A DNA stretch of 64,000 nt from Symbiodinium natans (taxonomy: Eukaryota > Sar > Dinophyceae > Suessiales > Symbiodiniaceae), in assembly GCA_905221605.1 (NCBI GenBank), contig CAJNDS010000058.1, positions 334,501 through 398,500 of the forward strand, read 5' to 3'. Position numbers and translations under genes: made by a program. Position 1 is the first letter of the stretch; every line of letters begins with the position of its first letter. Positions 9,082 to 22,029 of this stretch are shown piece by piece. The notes below the pieces were generated by a model. The model saw nothing but the letters and a program-made list of their open reading frames with translations. It made no database searches and was not told the origin of the DNA.

Positions 9082-11740
9082 GACGTTGACAGCGACTTCG
9101 AGGATGATGTTGAAGGACGACACCAGTTTTCTGCCGAGGACTTGCGAAAGGGCTTGAAATTGGCAGTGTGAAATTCGCTTTAATGAAGCAAGTCCTAAGT
9201 ACGTCCTATCTCTTTCCAAGAGGGGGCCTTTCGTTTCAAAAACCACGTGGACAAAAATGGGCCCGTTTTGGCAGGTGATGGCGGGGATTTCGGGGGCGGG
9301 TCTGCGAGGCTCTTTTTCGGCCTCCTCTCCTCCTGCACAGAGCTTCCCCCCCTGTCCCAAGCGCTCGTTACTCGTTCCTGCTTCTTGTCGTGCTCCAGTC
9401 CGGTAGCACTTGCAGGAGACCTTGATCATCTTTGACTGGGATGACACGGTGATGCCATCTTCCTGGGAACCGAGCTCAAGTTGGGACGATAGGACAATGA
9501 TAAGTCCACAGAGAGCCTCTTGCGCCTTTTGCGGTCCTTTTTCAGCGTCTTAGACTACTTGTTTTTCAAGGGACGGAAGGACAATGATACGTCAACAGAG
9601 TGCCTTTTGCTGTCCGTTTTGAACATCTTAGACTTCTTTGTTCTGGCTGAGGTCATAGAGGAGGGGCTCACCCTTGAGGGCGATGACTTCACGCAGGAGC
9701 AGCAGGACTGCTCCCAAGCACTGTCCATTAATCAGAGAAGCAGGACACCCGAAACCTAAAACTGATGACTCGCAAAGCCCTTCAGAGAGCCGGTCCTGTG
9801 GGCCTTACGTCGCTGTCGCATCCCAAAGCTCAAGCGACCCCCCCCTTCTTGCCCTCCGTGGAGGCGAAGCTCTCCGAGCTAGCCAGGTTCGGGTCTCAAG
9901 AATGCTGAGAGTTCACTTGGGCTCAGGGCGGTTCTATAAGGGGTTTGTTATGGGTGGTTCCGGACTTTTCGGGAGTTGGTGTTGTTCATTGCTTGCCTGT
10001 GAGGCTGGCAACACAGACGCTGAACCTGGCCAGGGTCCTGGGCATCCCATATGAAGCGACACAGTCTGGACACACGAAGTAGTTTGGAGATGTTGTGCTG
10101 GGGGGATAGGATGCCTTTGGGATGTCTAAAGGGTTCAACCAAGCAGTGCCCAAATTTTGCCGTCTCTTGAGGCCATGCGTCTGGGCACCGTGGCTGCTTC
10201 CCCGGTGATGTCTGTGGTGCAGCTGTACTTAGACTGTACATGTTTCTATGTAGGTGTTCGGCGGTAGATGATGGAGTTCGAGTGGAGTTTGTGCCCAGTT
10301 GCTGGTCACCAATGCGGAGCATGGCTGGGTGGGGGCTCAGTGCTTTCGGGCTCTGGAGAGGATCGGAGGGAAGGGCTGGTCTCCCGAGGTTGAACTGAGC
10401 TGCCAGAGATTCCTCCCCGAGCTGCTACCAGTCCTGGCATCAGCCCGCTCCCTATGCTGAGGAGGTGAGGTGTGTAGGCAGGGAAATGCCAGTCGCCTGG
10501 TTCCGCGTCTCGGCACATCGGCAGCAGAAAACAAGGGTCCCGTATTCCAAGCGGGGAGAAGGTGGCCTTGATGAAGCCGTGATAAGAAGACCGGGCTGCT
10601 GCAGAACACACAAAGTGACAAAGTCAAGGGGAGACGCTATGCTTGCGGCACGTCTACCTAACATTAAAGGCGATTACTCGTCGTCACACTCTTCAGTAAC
10701 ACAGGAACTCGGACATTGTCCACCCCTGACCCCTGCAAAAAGAGAAGAAGATGTGGATGTGGCACAGCTAGCAGCTAGCCATACAGCGGTTTCGGGTAGC
10801 TCCCAGCAGTAGAGCGCGCTTGGGAGTTCGGAGGGCCGTTCAATTGCTGAGTAGTGGGAGCGGCAGCAGCGTCTTTGCCGGACGCGGGCTACGTTTGGCA
10901 CTTGTCTTGCAAGGTACGCACGCTCTCTGCGCGCACCCAGTACGAGAGCGAGTTGGTGCCCACACCATTTGAGGCCTGCGGCTTATCAGTTTATTCCTAA
11001 AGCAGCTCCCAGTCAGAAAGTCAGAAGCGCCTTTATTTGGGACAATGCCCCCCAAACACTCAGTGGAAGCTCCACGCTTTCCACCACGAGATCAGCCGAG
11101 TCTTCCAGACCTCCAGTCGCGTGAGGCCACTTTGGGGCATCATTAATGCAAGATTTGTCAAGATTTGCGCAAAGTTGCGGCTGTTTTTGCCGCGCATGTA
11201 AGGAGGAGGAACATCTTGTCCTTTGGAGACAGCGGCCACGAGCGGGAGGCTGTGATCAAGGCTACGGCCAGAGCCCCGGAGAGCTGAAAGATCAGCGCCG
11301 AGGAGGATTGGGAGGTTTGTGCCAAAAGCTTTGTGCCCGAAAGAGGGCTGTAAAAAGCTCTAATTAAAGCCGTGGACGGTACCTGCGGCTTGAGGTCAAC
11401 ATGCCGCACACGCGGACGAAGTCGCTGAAGTTGGGGGCCTCCAGCTTGTGAGGTCAGACAGGGCCATGGCCTAGCGAAGGTAGGCGACTAAATTTGATGG
11501 ACATCGCTGTGATGTGAATGTTGTCGTAAGGTTCATTGACAGACCGGGCGTCGAGGAGCTCCGGAAGCAGCATGCAGTCATGGCCGGTGTCCTTAACGGA
11601 GTACTAGAAGTCACTCCGAGTCTGTGCTATCCTAGGCATTGCTGGGCTAAGAGTGATATCGGCGAGGTCAAGTGCCTACGGCAGATTGTCCACCATGATG
11701 GAAACCTGGACCTTTGTCTCCGGTTCTGGACCCAGCGACT
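9082..11740 (+). CDS. HAD-motif (FDWDDT) protein, split into many short exons
   Basis: Recognisable pieces appear in the order expected for a protist protein family with a HAD-type FDWDDT motif. They are: 9082-9165 (DVDSDFEDDVEG, then FSAEDLRKGLKLA; acceptor ctacag|G, donor GTGTGA); 9416-9466 (LIIFDWDDTVMPSSW, the DxDxT nucleophile motif I); about 10391-10455 (VELSCQRFLPELLPVL); 11064-11106 (WKLHAFHHEISRVF); 11203-11275 (RRNILSFGDSGHEREAVIKAT, with the late GD-S/D motif); about 11385-11430 (MPHTRTKSLKL); 11534-11600 (FIDRPGVEELRKQHAVMAG); and about 11690-11740 (IVHHDGNLDLCLRFW). HAD enzymes are mostly phosphatases; the activity here is unknown. One or two middle exons between 9467 and 10390 are not located, and exact ends are uncertain. 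That all these pieces belong together rests on my memory of the family pattern and was not checked by alignment. Confidence 0.68.
9490..9640 (+). repeat. Diverged tandem duplication, unit about 87 bp
   Basis: The block beginning aggacaatgataagtc near 9493 recurs near 9579 as aggacaatgatacgtc, followed in both by a T-rich segment and cttagac. It lies within an intron of the HAD-motif gene. Two copies only, with several differences. Confidence 0.6.
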
Positions 11741-13189
11741 TGACGTTCTCGCATCAGGTGCTGTAGGAACACGTGTTGGTGTTGGTCCAGGCTGTGCAAA
11801 CCACTTTTAGGCACAGCTGATTGAATCACCTGAGATCCTCATGCTCACTCTTCTGACACCCCTTGGTAACCCCGGCGTGTCGCTTTAAATCGAGACCTGC
11901 GACCCAGGGTGGCATGATGCTGTGAAACGGGATGCTCAGAGAGGCTGAGCTTCCATCTGCAGTGGGCTGTCCATCCCGATTCCGAGCTGTACTATCCCGT
12001 GGATTTAAACCTTTAGTCTTTGTTGGGGCGGGGATCTGATGGGGTACGCCTGTTCTGCGTTACATCCTTAGTACATCCTTGCGTCGTCGCTGGATGTGGT
12101 CTCTCCAAGTACGGCTCGGAACATCCAATGTTTCACCATAGGTGTTACTGCACCGCAGTGTGCAACACAGACAGTGGCAGGGAGCAAAGAGTGCAGTCTT
12201 TGACTCCGGCTTCTCTGAGGCTGTCGAAGCGTTTTCCCAGAGAAGCAGCGAGTCCCCGTGTGACTCCATTGTGACGGTACAACCGAGTACATCACCAGAA
12301 GCATCTTGAGTGCGCTGGGCAATAGCCCTCGCAAGCTCCCATATTCGACTCGCTGGAGCCCGTGAAGGAATCCCGGAATCCCCCCCAAAGGGAGAGAAAG
12401 CACAGCAGAAAGGCACAGCACATGGCCCTGCCCCGGCTGCTCGGACCACGAGAGGTTTCCGGCACGGAAATTGGGGAGAGAACTAATAAAAGGAGTGTAT
12501 TTCACAGCTTTTTCTGTTATGTTGGTTTGTGCCTTTGTGTACCGACTCGGGACGAGTGGCTGCGGCGGCTTGCCCATCTTCCAACTAGCTGCGTTTCTCG
12601 CACTGTGCCTGGGTCATGCAGTCGTCGGAACTGCCGGCGGCGAGTGCCGGAACAGTAAGGATGTTGATATGTCGAAATCTATCCAAGCAGTCAAAGGACG
12701 TGTACGCTGCACGCTGGTGGTTTTTTGTAGGTTGCTGGCTGCACGGATTGTGAAAGTCCGTGCAGGACAGTTGCATGATCAGTCTGGTTCGCCATGATGA
12801 CCGTGACTAGAACACCCAAGCGAACACAACATGTAGACTCACGTCGCCTGTTACGTGTTTTTTGTTTCAATGTTTGCGATTTGCAATGGCTGCTTGACTG
12901 TAGGCAAATGCCGGTTGTCTCAGTCATGTAAGGATGGGCTGAACCCATGAGCTGTCGAGGATGCAGAAATCAGAAAGCACCTCCTGCCGAGTTTGTAGAA
13001 GATTCGAGCAGCAATGAGGTGCTTGCGCCCTGGCCATCGCACTGGCTCCAGAACATCGTGACATCCCGCCGTCCTAACAGGAAAAGAGCGGCAAGAAGGT
13101 CCATGCTTGTAGCAGACAGTTTCTAGACGTTTTTAGTTGCTTAAAAGGGCATCTTGACGCGTTCTTCTCTCTCCAAACGGTGCGGCCAC
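11741..13189. other. Region without a recognised gene
   Basis: Holds the 3' end of the HAD-motif gene and then no assigned gene. A hydrophobic open stretch at 12471-12797 (starts MGRELIKGVYF, with two membrane-like segments) is the best candidate but has no splice or family support. Confidence 0.4.
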
Positions 13190-13461
13190 ATGGATACGAC
13201 GGGCTCAGTGGGCGCTTTGGAGCAGGCGCTGGAGCGCATGACCGGAGCTCTGCAGGTGGCCAAGCGGAGAGAGGAGCAGGCTGCGGCCCGACGCCGGGCG
13301 CGCGCTGAAACTGAGACGGCTCTCCGAAAGGACTGCGACGATTGCAGGCGAGAGGTAGAAGCTGGCTGCGTGATTCTCTGTCATTGCGCGTTGTGCATCT
13401 TTCTAGGCAGCAGGCCGCCAGACTGTGGGCAGAGTCGCAGAGGCTCATGAAGATGCTTCAG
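13190..13461 (+). CDS. N-terminal exons of a coiled-coil protein
   Basis: Exon 13190-13354 starts with ATG (MDTTGSVGALEQALERM) and gives 55 residues rich in Glu, Arg, Ala and Gln with heptad-like spacing. It ends at a GT donor (GAGAG|GTAGAA). Exon 13411-13461 (QAARLWAESQRLMKMLQ) follows after ggcag and ends at a GC donor (CAG|GCTGCG). Phases agree. Function is not recognisable beyond a coiled coil. Later exons were not traced; similar coiled-coil exons at 33-39 kb are too far away to join with confidence. Confidence 0.5.
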
Positions 13462-14274
13462 GCTGCGCCAGTGGCCTCAAGCTGCATCAGGTTGCATCAA
13501 GTTGCATCAAGTTTTTTTTGCTGTCAGAACTTTTCTCCTTTGAGCCCCCTTGAGCCAGGCCGAGAGCTCCCCGACGAGCTCTCCGAAGCCCCGAAAGGAC
13601 CCGTGGCTCCAGCAAGTCGGTGCCCAGCCGAAAGATACTTTCTGAGGGTGTTTGTAGACCAGTGTAGACCAGTGTAGAATGTCGAATCTTTGGGCGAAGA
13701 ATCCCACATGTTCAAATGTTCTGTACATATCTTGCCGTACGCTGCTGTACTGTACAGTGCCGTACTCAACACCACCAGGAAAAATGTTCAGGACACTGTC
13801 AATCGTCCTTCTCTTTGTGGCTTTGTGGATCGAGGCAGTGCTTTACATCTCCTTGTGGCGTCCTTGCCATTAGGGGTAAATGAGAAGATGAGTCTGTCGA
13901 CCGCCTCTGCGGCTTTGTGGCTCAGATCAGGGGATGTTTCCAACAAGCACATGTTTACAAACACTGCCAGTCAACTCAGTCAACTCCTGCACTTTGATTC
14001 CCGATTGCTGTACACACATAAAGTGGTGGCTGTACTGGGCCTGGAAGTCCTGCTGGGTGAATCATGCAGCGGTGCGCAGACCTTTTTCGCAGTTGTTGCA
14101 TGCTTGCACTGTTGTGATGTTAGTGAAGTTTGTCCAGTGGTTGTCCAGATGCTCTGCTGCAGCCAGCTGGCTCACATGAGCACATGCAAGCACAATTTTC
14201 AGTTCAGTGCAGACCCCAACCTTTCTCAATTGCAAACGCTCATACGAACTGTGCTTCTGACAGCTCTGGTCTCC

Positions 14275-14429
14275 ATGGATTTCAAAGCCACGGGCCCCAC
14301 CAAAGGCGTGACCGCTGAAGACGCCCCGGCTTCCTCGGCAGCGTGTGCCGACGATGCGAAGATCAGGAACGGCACACCAGCGAAGCGGGTGCCCCGAAAG
14401 CGTGGAGCTGAGCCTTTCAAGCTGCCTAG
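14275..14429 (+). CDS. Possible first exon, basic and Ala/Pro-rich
   Basis: A frame starts at an ATG in good context (ctccATGG; MDFKATGPTKGV), runs 51 codons into a basic stretch (KRVPRKRGAEPFKLP) and reaches a GT donor (CCTAG|GTGCGC). Further open stretches follow at 14455-14725 and about 15040-15140 (ends GELHEIK before GTTCAC), which may be later exons. No family is recognised. Confidence 0.3.
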
Positions 14430-15140
14430 GTGCGCAATGGGCTGATGACACTTCATGCTGCATCTTTTGCCCAAGGTTTCCATCGGAGCCTTGGGTGTCA
14501 CGAGAGCAGCTTCAGGACCATGCCCTGTGAAGCTATGCATAGTTCTGACGGTTCTTCAAGTTGTGCTTCACGTCGATGCAGCTTTGCTCAACAAGGAGTT
14601 GAGTGGGGGGGAGGAGAAGGAGAAGGGCAGGGACGATCATCAAGATCGTGACCATGAGGGAGCAGGCCGGCCGTGTTGTCATGTGGAAGATAGGGACGCC
14701 AAAATCTGCCAAAGAACAACTCCCTGAGGCCTTACTCGCTCCCCGCCCAGGAAGCGAGGTGCGGTCCCAGTCCCGACTCGGGGAGGTGCAAACAGCTGGG
14801 GTGGGGCTGAGGTTCAGAGCACTTACTCGCTGCGACAGCCAGCGATGCTGCTGACCTGCCGGTGAGATGCTCAACGTCAAAAGCTTTTAGTCCCTAGGAA
14901 ACTTTGTGGGTGCTCCGATGCCATCAGACATTGCATGTGTGGAACGCCCCGCAGACCGAGTCGTCCTTTCATGTGCACTTGCGACACTAGTCTCATGCAG
15001 GTAAGTGGATCTCATTACGACTTCTTGTGCACTTGCCAACCGTGCTTCTGAGGCGAAGCGTCGCCGGAAGCTTCCTCCTGGAGCAGCTCAGGGCATGTTT
15101 AGTGGAGAGCTGCATGAGATCAAGGTTCACGCTCTGTCTG

Positions 15141-17963
15141 CATGTGCGAGCCGGCGAGAGTGTTTCGAACAAATGAGGCTCGTGTAATGTTCAGTGATGA
15201 CGTGGACGAGATCGACCCGGACTTTGGCATTGCTGGCGAGTGAAAACTGACGACTCCAGTTTCGTGCAGATGGGCTCAGATGGTCCGAGGTGCCCAACAC
15301 GCTGGCGGAGACACGGATGCCGTGTGATTGAATCAGTCTCGCGGATCGCATCGCGTGTGGCGTGCTTCTGTGGGAATGTGCAACTGAATGATCCCCCGCC
15401 ACGTGAAGTCGTGAAGCATCCCAAGCCTGCTCTACGACTCCACGATGGGTCTTTGAGCGATTGGCTTGAGCGGCAGGCACAAAAGCCAGTTTGCAGTGGC
15501 ATCAAAAGCTGCGCGCAGCCCGCCACGACACAGCAAGAAGCGACAGACATGGGCAGCTACATGAAGTCACCCCGCGCAGGCCCGACGGCATCCCAGAAGA
15601 GGTGTCTTGCCTTAGCCGCCACCTGCTCTTGCTCTCATCCCCTCATCTGTTCTGCCTCTCTGTTCCTCTCCACGTCTCCCATTGTCTCCCTCCTCTCTTC
15701 TGTTTGCCTCTTCAAGAAGCGGCGTGGCAGGAGTGGAGAGGCAGTTGCCTAAGTCTCTTGCCCGTCCACACCACGATGCATGTTGATACGAAGTGGCATT
15801 CTGAGGATACGCCGGTAGTCGTCTCAGATCAGAAGAGAGCGACGGAGAGGGCCAGAAAGTCGGTTTGCCTGTGGTCATCTTTTCGGCTCTTGCTCGTTGA
15901 GGTGTCCAGCCAGGCTTTTCCTCCCAGGCAGGGTGCCAAGATGTGCCAAGACCAAGCCGATGTAAGCTGCAAAGCCGCAGCCCGTCGCTGAGTCCTTGTC
16001 GCCTCGCTGTATCTGAGGTGCCCACGCGCCCTCCCTCAGCCCCGCCACCCCAGCCACCTTCGTCGCAGGCTCCTCGTCCTGCAAATGCGTACAACATAGT
16101 CAACATAGCGGCACATAGCACGCTCCTCTGGAAGACGAAGTCGATAGCACGTCGTAGGCGGCTGCCATGGGAATGCCAAAAGCGCCAGGGACCCACCAGA
16201 GTCGCGATAAGTGTGAGGAGCAAAGTGCTGTTTAACTCTGCTGCTCGAATTCCAAGGGCTGCTCCAGCTGGAGGCCAGTCAAGACCGATGGCCCCGAGTT
16301 TTTGAGAGACGTAAGGAGCTAGGATCGGACCTGGGAGCCTTCGAGGCAAGCTTGGGCACATTCATGGGCATGTAGTCCTCAGCTTCACAGGGCAGCCAAC
16401 GGCTGGCGGAGTCCGTGTGCTGCAACCACCTACTGGGTCTGCTACCCAATTCAGACCGTGGCAAGCAGTTTCTCCGCAGTTCGGGACCACTCGGAGGCAC
16501 CTCCGCTGTTTCGAGGCCTCCAGCCCAGGCACCTGCGCAAGCGCCCGGCTCGCCGACCCAGGCCTCAACCTGCACCCAGTCACATTGTTCACATCCCATT
16601 CGCCATCTTCAGCTTGCTGTTCTTACAGACCCTTTTTGTTTTTTGAGGTTGGCCAGCCCATTCCGCCACCCGAGCCTTTCCAGGTTCCTCCTCAGAAGAC
16701 GGAATGAGGGGATGGGGGGAGCAATTGTGAGAATATGCTGATCCTTGCGGAGGGACGTGATGTCGCATCTTCAGGTCGTGCCTGCCAACATGCCCGACAA
16801 CCTTACGCCAGAGGCACCGTCTGAGACCGTCTGAGGCTTGCAGGGCTGCGGCATCTTCTTGCCTGGCCCAGGAGCAGCGCAAGCACCAGGCTCTTTATTG
16901 CACGACTCTCCAGGCGTGGATCAATTTTCTCGTGTTCAAAAAAAAGGATTTTGGGCCATACAGTTCCCTGCCAGGCTTCCCATGCTCTCCGTGACAAGTT
17001 TGGCATGGTGGGAATCTTGGAGGCAGATTGTTGCAAAGGATGGCAGAAGGCTGCAAGTCGATTAAGGGTGGGTGTTATGGGCAGGTGGTTCGCATGTCGG
17101 ACCCTCATCTCAATACCCTGGCGCTGGGAATGGACCTCACTGGCAGGAGACAAAAGGGACAAACAGTGGGTCTTTAATTCAAAGAGAAGCCTCGTTCAAC
17201 GTTGACACTTGCAATGCAGGAACGATACCCCGCCACGCCGAGAGCCTGAGTACTACCTCCCTCAAAGCTCCCTGATTGCAACTTCGCGGAGCCCTTCGCA
17301 TGTGCCAGCATGAGACAAGCTGTGACACGTCGGCCTTTGCCAGGCTACTTCATGAACCCTCCGACTCCCAAGACGGCTGCTCGGGCATGGCATAACGTTC
17401 GTTCTTGTCTCGCAGAGGGCTTGATCCAGTAGGGGCATATGTATCCGTGACAGGTTTTGGGTTACAGTGACACAGACCATGCGTTTCAGGGACAAGCCCG
17501 GGGTTTGCCACAACTGTCCAGATAACCCCACACCTTTGAACAAAGAACTTGGTTTAACAATATCCCTTAGCCCAGTTCAGCACTGCTCTACTGCCAGGAA
17601 CACCTCCCAAAGTTAACCTTGGAGACTCTGTTCTACATGTTCTTCAGTATGCCCAGAGACATGCACCAAGTTCCGACCTCAGGCAACATGTATGTCCCCA
17701 CATGTTGTTGCTTCTGCTGGGGTACGATCATGGATATTCAGGCACTTGCAGCGATGCAGTTGTGCGCCTCTGTGTGTGAGCGTCATGAGCCGGCTGTGCT
17801 GCCTATGCAAGGCTTCCTGTGCAAGGTACGAGCGTGGCTGGTTGTATCACAGAACAGAAAAGATGTGGATTGCGGCTCAGCCCCAGGATTGAAGTGCTGT
17901 GATCGTCCTTGCAAATTTTGGTGCATCTTTGGTATGTATCCTGTCTTGTTGCCAATCTCGCAG
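15141..17963. other. Region without a recognised gene
   Basis: Long open stretches occur on both strands near 15240-16600, but they overlap each other, look compositionally driven (Pro/Arg/Ser-rich) and lack splice support. A short acidic segment at about 15190-15240 (DDVDEIDPDFGIAGE) is exon-like. Nothing else is assigned. Confidence 0.4.
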
Positions 17964-18022
17964 GATGACAATCAAGGCAACAGACGCAATGTGTACTGGG
18001 ATCCAGTGGCTTGGGAGGTCAG
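17964..18022 (+). CDS. Short exon candidate with strong splice sites
   Basis: Acceptor tctcgcag|GATGAC and donor CAG|GTACGTG enclose a 59-base frame reading DDNQGNRRNVYWDPVAWEV. The aromatic content and consensus donor make it one of the better isolated exons here. A possible partner with acceptor ccgcag lies near 18292-18400 (LKAVCPFEVQPGLAQGWHG). Protein family unknown. Confidence 0.42.
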
Positions 18023-18401
18023 GTACGTGCCGAAAGAGGTCTGGCACAAAGCTTGTGCAGAGGTAGCAGGCGGGCCCACATCCTTGAATTTGAGCCCCTG
18101 AGCAAGGTCGATCCTGCTGGATTCCTGACGAAGGCACCAAAAAGTCGTCAGAGATGCATCGTCCATAGCCTGGTCCATGGGCCAGGAAGACGTGCGGATC
18201 AAGCATACTCCCCAGTGAGGAGCTGTTGACTCCGTTGACTCCCAAGAATAGGCAAGCCAGAGGTACTTGCTTTGTGGCTCATGCCGCAGCTGAAGGCTGT
18301 GTGCCCGTTTGAGGTCCAGCCTGGCTTGGCTCAGGGCTGGCATGGCCTGATGTGCTTACTAGCAGTACTAGCATACGGGTGTTATACGATGTCAGGCTGA
18401 C

Positions 18402-21400
18402 GCTGACCCCGAGCTGGCTCTTATACATACGAGAGCGAGCCGAGAGTGGCACGCAGATGTGGCTATTCAACAGCCCCTTCAATGCAAGATGTGAGCATGC
18501 GCGGCTGCGGACATCACCAGCCAGCGGCCTGCCGACGGAAAACGTCAACCTCGACCTCCAGATGCTTGCTGAGCCTGGTAGTTCCGTGTGTTTCGGGAGA
18601 TTGGTCAATGGTGTGAGGCCCGTGCCGAAGTTTTGCGGTTCATCCCCCGGGGTCCTCGAACCGGGGACCATACTTCGCCATGGAAGGCCCCACAACAACC
18701 AGGGGAACTCTCGCAATAGCCACTAAGTCACTACATACACTTTGTCACCACGCTGCTGTCCCTGCAGGCGTTGCGTGTCTTCTTGAGCAGAGACATCTCT
18801 GAGCCGCGGATTTCTGCTTAAGGCCCGGCTTCTTACTACAAGCAGAGTTGTGTTCGCCTTCTTTGTGAGGAGATTCTTGGAGCCAACTTTGTCTTGCAAT
18901 CCCTTCCGATGAGGATGGGGAACACGAGTGGCATCGACTGCGCTTTCAGGACAGACCTCCGCAACAGAAATAGCGCCAGCACTGAGCATATCTGAGACTG
19001 GAGCACATGTTCAACCTCACAGGGTTCGTTGACAGGAAGAATTGCTGCGCGGGCGCTGTTGCTCTTGCCTCAATTGGGCGACTGCTGCGTGGACGTGTGC
19101 AAGTTTCCCTTCAGCAGGTCCAGCCGGCCTTTTGAATGTGTTTCCAACTTTAATTCACATCAGAGACAAGCCGGAAGTGGATTCGACACAAAGACGCAGC
19201 TCTTTGCCACCAGTGCTGGACAACCTGACATGCCTTTGCAGCAAAGCTTCAGCACTCCGACCATGGCTTTGACTTAGCGCTATTTTCAGCGGCTAGAGAG
19301 GAATACTACGCGGGTTCAGAAGTGGAGTAGTCATCAGCGTACGGATATGTCTTCTGGGGTCGATGCTCCAGCCCTTCACGCACTCTTGTGGCATGAAAAA
19401 GCAAGCAAGGGGATCATTTCCCCTGCCAGCATCTAGAACTGAATCTGCAGCGGGAAGAGGAAGACGTACAGGCAAAGCCTTGGCCGATATCTCGAGACGG
19501 AATATGTTGTTAGAAACAATTAGCTAGCATTGCCAGGCAGCGGCATGAATGCTAGGGCAAGGGTCATCAAGCTCTGAAGCCCAATCTCTCAGGACAGGAC
19601 AGTCGGGTTCGAGTACATCACTGAAGGCTTGTGATCGACGATCTTTCAACCTTGAAGCCGACAGATCGAGACTGAACCTTGGAGGTCGTAGCTCGGATGT
19701 GGTGCGCTTGAATGAGAGCCCAGGCCATCGGAGCGGGGGGATGATGAGTGCACACGGCAGACTTCGGGACATATTTTGCATACCACAGATGCCACTGCCA
19801 AGGCACGCCGACTCGCTGCCTGTCCCTGCCCGGCGCCCGTGGTTCTTCACATGTGAACTTATCTGACTTCCGAGCTTCTGACTGGGCAATGCCATGCATT
19901 TCACGCATTGCGCCAACCATTAGACAGTGGCACATGCACATGATGCTCCTGCAGGCCCACATCTCTTGCAGATGCACCCAAGCAGTTGCAAGAGTACAGG
20001 CCATGGCGACCTCTCGAAGGGCTACGCCCCTAAGCCCCGAAGCCCCTAAGCCCTAGAACCTGCTCACCCCATGCATCTCCACACCTATCCGCGCGTCATG
20101 TCGGCGTCAGGCTCCGATTCTACAACTTTAACATGGGAAACAGTGCTGCACCCAGCTGCCGCACAGGCTTAAGGACACCTGTAGGCAAGAGCAGGCGGAG
20201 AGACCAGAAGTGATCATCAACACTGTCTGTCGGCTAAGATTCGGACTTCCGTTCGGTTGACGAATTGTCTGGACCAGGTGGGTATCAAACGGAATGGCTT
20301 GCGTGTGTGGCATGTGTGTGAGGTTTCCACATGAGTGTTTTGTGCTGGCTTGCGTGTCCCCAAAGCATCCAGCATCCCCGACTGGACACACAGGGGCCCC
20401 AATCATCTGCCCTCAAGCATGCGAATACAAACATACTAAATCAGCGGCATCCGTGAGTCGTAGAAATCAAGGTGTTCTCGCCATAGAGGGTCTGCCATGC
20501 TCTGGAGCTTCTTTGCAAAGTCGCGCTCTTGCCTGCTTTTCAGCGGAACCCTCGCCATTTTCGGGAGTTCGCCAGTTTAGGGAGCTTTGCGTCTCTTTGT
20601 TGCTTGCTTTTTGCCTTGCCGTGTGCTCTCTGCTTGTGCCTCTTGTCTTTTGCTCGTCATTTTGCCATTTGCAGTCGTTTCTTGCTTTGGGTCTTTCAGT
20701 TTGCCGTTTTCTCCCTGCTTTCTACCTTGCCATGTTTAGCTTTGGGTTCTTTGCCTCCAGTGTGCAAAATCGCATTATATGAGATATTAGTAGTAGCAAT
20801 GCTACGAACACTCGTATTGGTGTTAGTAGTCGTACCGCTTGTTTTACCAGTGCTACGGCAATGGATGGGGCACTGGGGCCTAGGCGAGAGCGTGAGGTAG
20901 CACGCGCAATCATGAACCGTGAGTCCGAGAACCTAAGTCTGAGAATCATCAAGCGTAGACTGAAGCACCTCTTTTGCCAAGACCCTGGATTGTTTGCAAG
21001 GAGGACGCGGAGCATTTTGCGATGCTCTATCTGAAGCATTGGCAGACGGCCGGTCCTTGGACGTATCCTTCGCCACCTTTGTCGAGGTGCCAAGCAAGTT
21101 TCTCATGCATGGCTCAGGGAATCCAGGTTTTAGCTCGAAGCTTCTCTCGTAACCAACCAACAAAAGATACGAGGCAACATTTTGCGAGGAAGGTGTGGGT
21201 GTGGATGTGTGTGTGTGTGGGTGTGTCTGTGCAACTTGCGCCGGTTGGTTTGAAGAAGCCCTAGATCCTGGAGCCCTGTTGACCAGACACGTTTGAACTT
21301 CACCAACTGGGTGGCGAAGTACACGTCGGGTGACCAGCTCGGCCCCCAGCCTCCATTCCCTTGGACCGACGAGGGTTTGCCGAGTTTACGGCTTAGGGTA

Positions 21401-22020
21401 TGGGATGTCGTGTGCATGAGTGCTATGGCGTCTCCTGTGATGTCAGACGAGAACTGATTGGAGTCATTGCTTATGTAAGAAAAGCTTTCTGCTATGGCCA
21501 GTTGGTACAGCGACCGAAACGGCTCCATCAAGTCGAAATAACTGGAATACCATGCCCTGGCAGAAGTCCAAAACCACTAGCCACCCTGACCTCCCGCCCG
21601 TCCCAAAATCCCCAAAGACTTCTCAAGCCTTTCAGCCATTGAGGAAGCCACGCTTGGACTCACTCCTAACACAGAGTGCCCGACGCGAGGCGACTTTGGG
21701 AGGTTTTGAAGAGTTTAGGGTTTAGGGTGTACGGTTTAACGGTTTTTAAGTTTCGGGAGTTTAGCTTCAGAGTTTCAGGGCACGCGATTAGAGGTTTGCT
21801 GCGAGGTTTCATGTGTTGGTGTTTAAAGGCATCCCTGAATGTTTTGGATCTGTGTCCTAGTAAAACACAGAGGAAACAGAGATTTCTCTATGAACATACA
21901 GATGAGAAAGAGGTTTTCCGACAAAAAGTCAAGAAAGGGAAGTTTCCTATTAAGAAAAGGAGGAAGCACAGGGTTTCCTGTTAACACACTGAGGAAATAG
22001 AGGTTTCCTACGAGAAATCT
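18402..22020. other. Region without a recognised gene
   Basis: Mixed sequence with no assignable gene. Notable parts are a T/G-rich stretch at 20560-20770, a GT-rich microsatellite near 21190-21230, a degenerate TTTAGGG patch at 21710-21745, and a group of related short GAGGAAA-type repeats at 21860-22015. Confidence 0.5.
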
Positions 22021-22029
22021 GGGATTATA

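Noticed and set aside
15612-16361. Minus-strand frame of about 250 codons
   Set aside because: Overlaps equally open plus-strand frames, is compositionally Arg/Gly/Pro-rich and shows no recognisable domain.
20529-20900. Hydrophobic frame suggesting a membrane protein
   Set aside because: The stretch is T-rich and repetitive (tttgc, cttgcc words), which gives Leu/Phe/Cys in any frame; no start or splice support.
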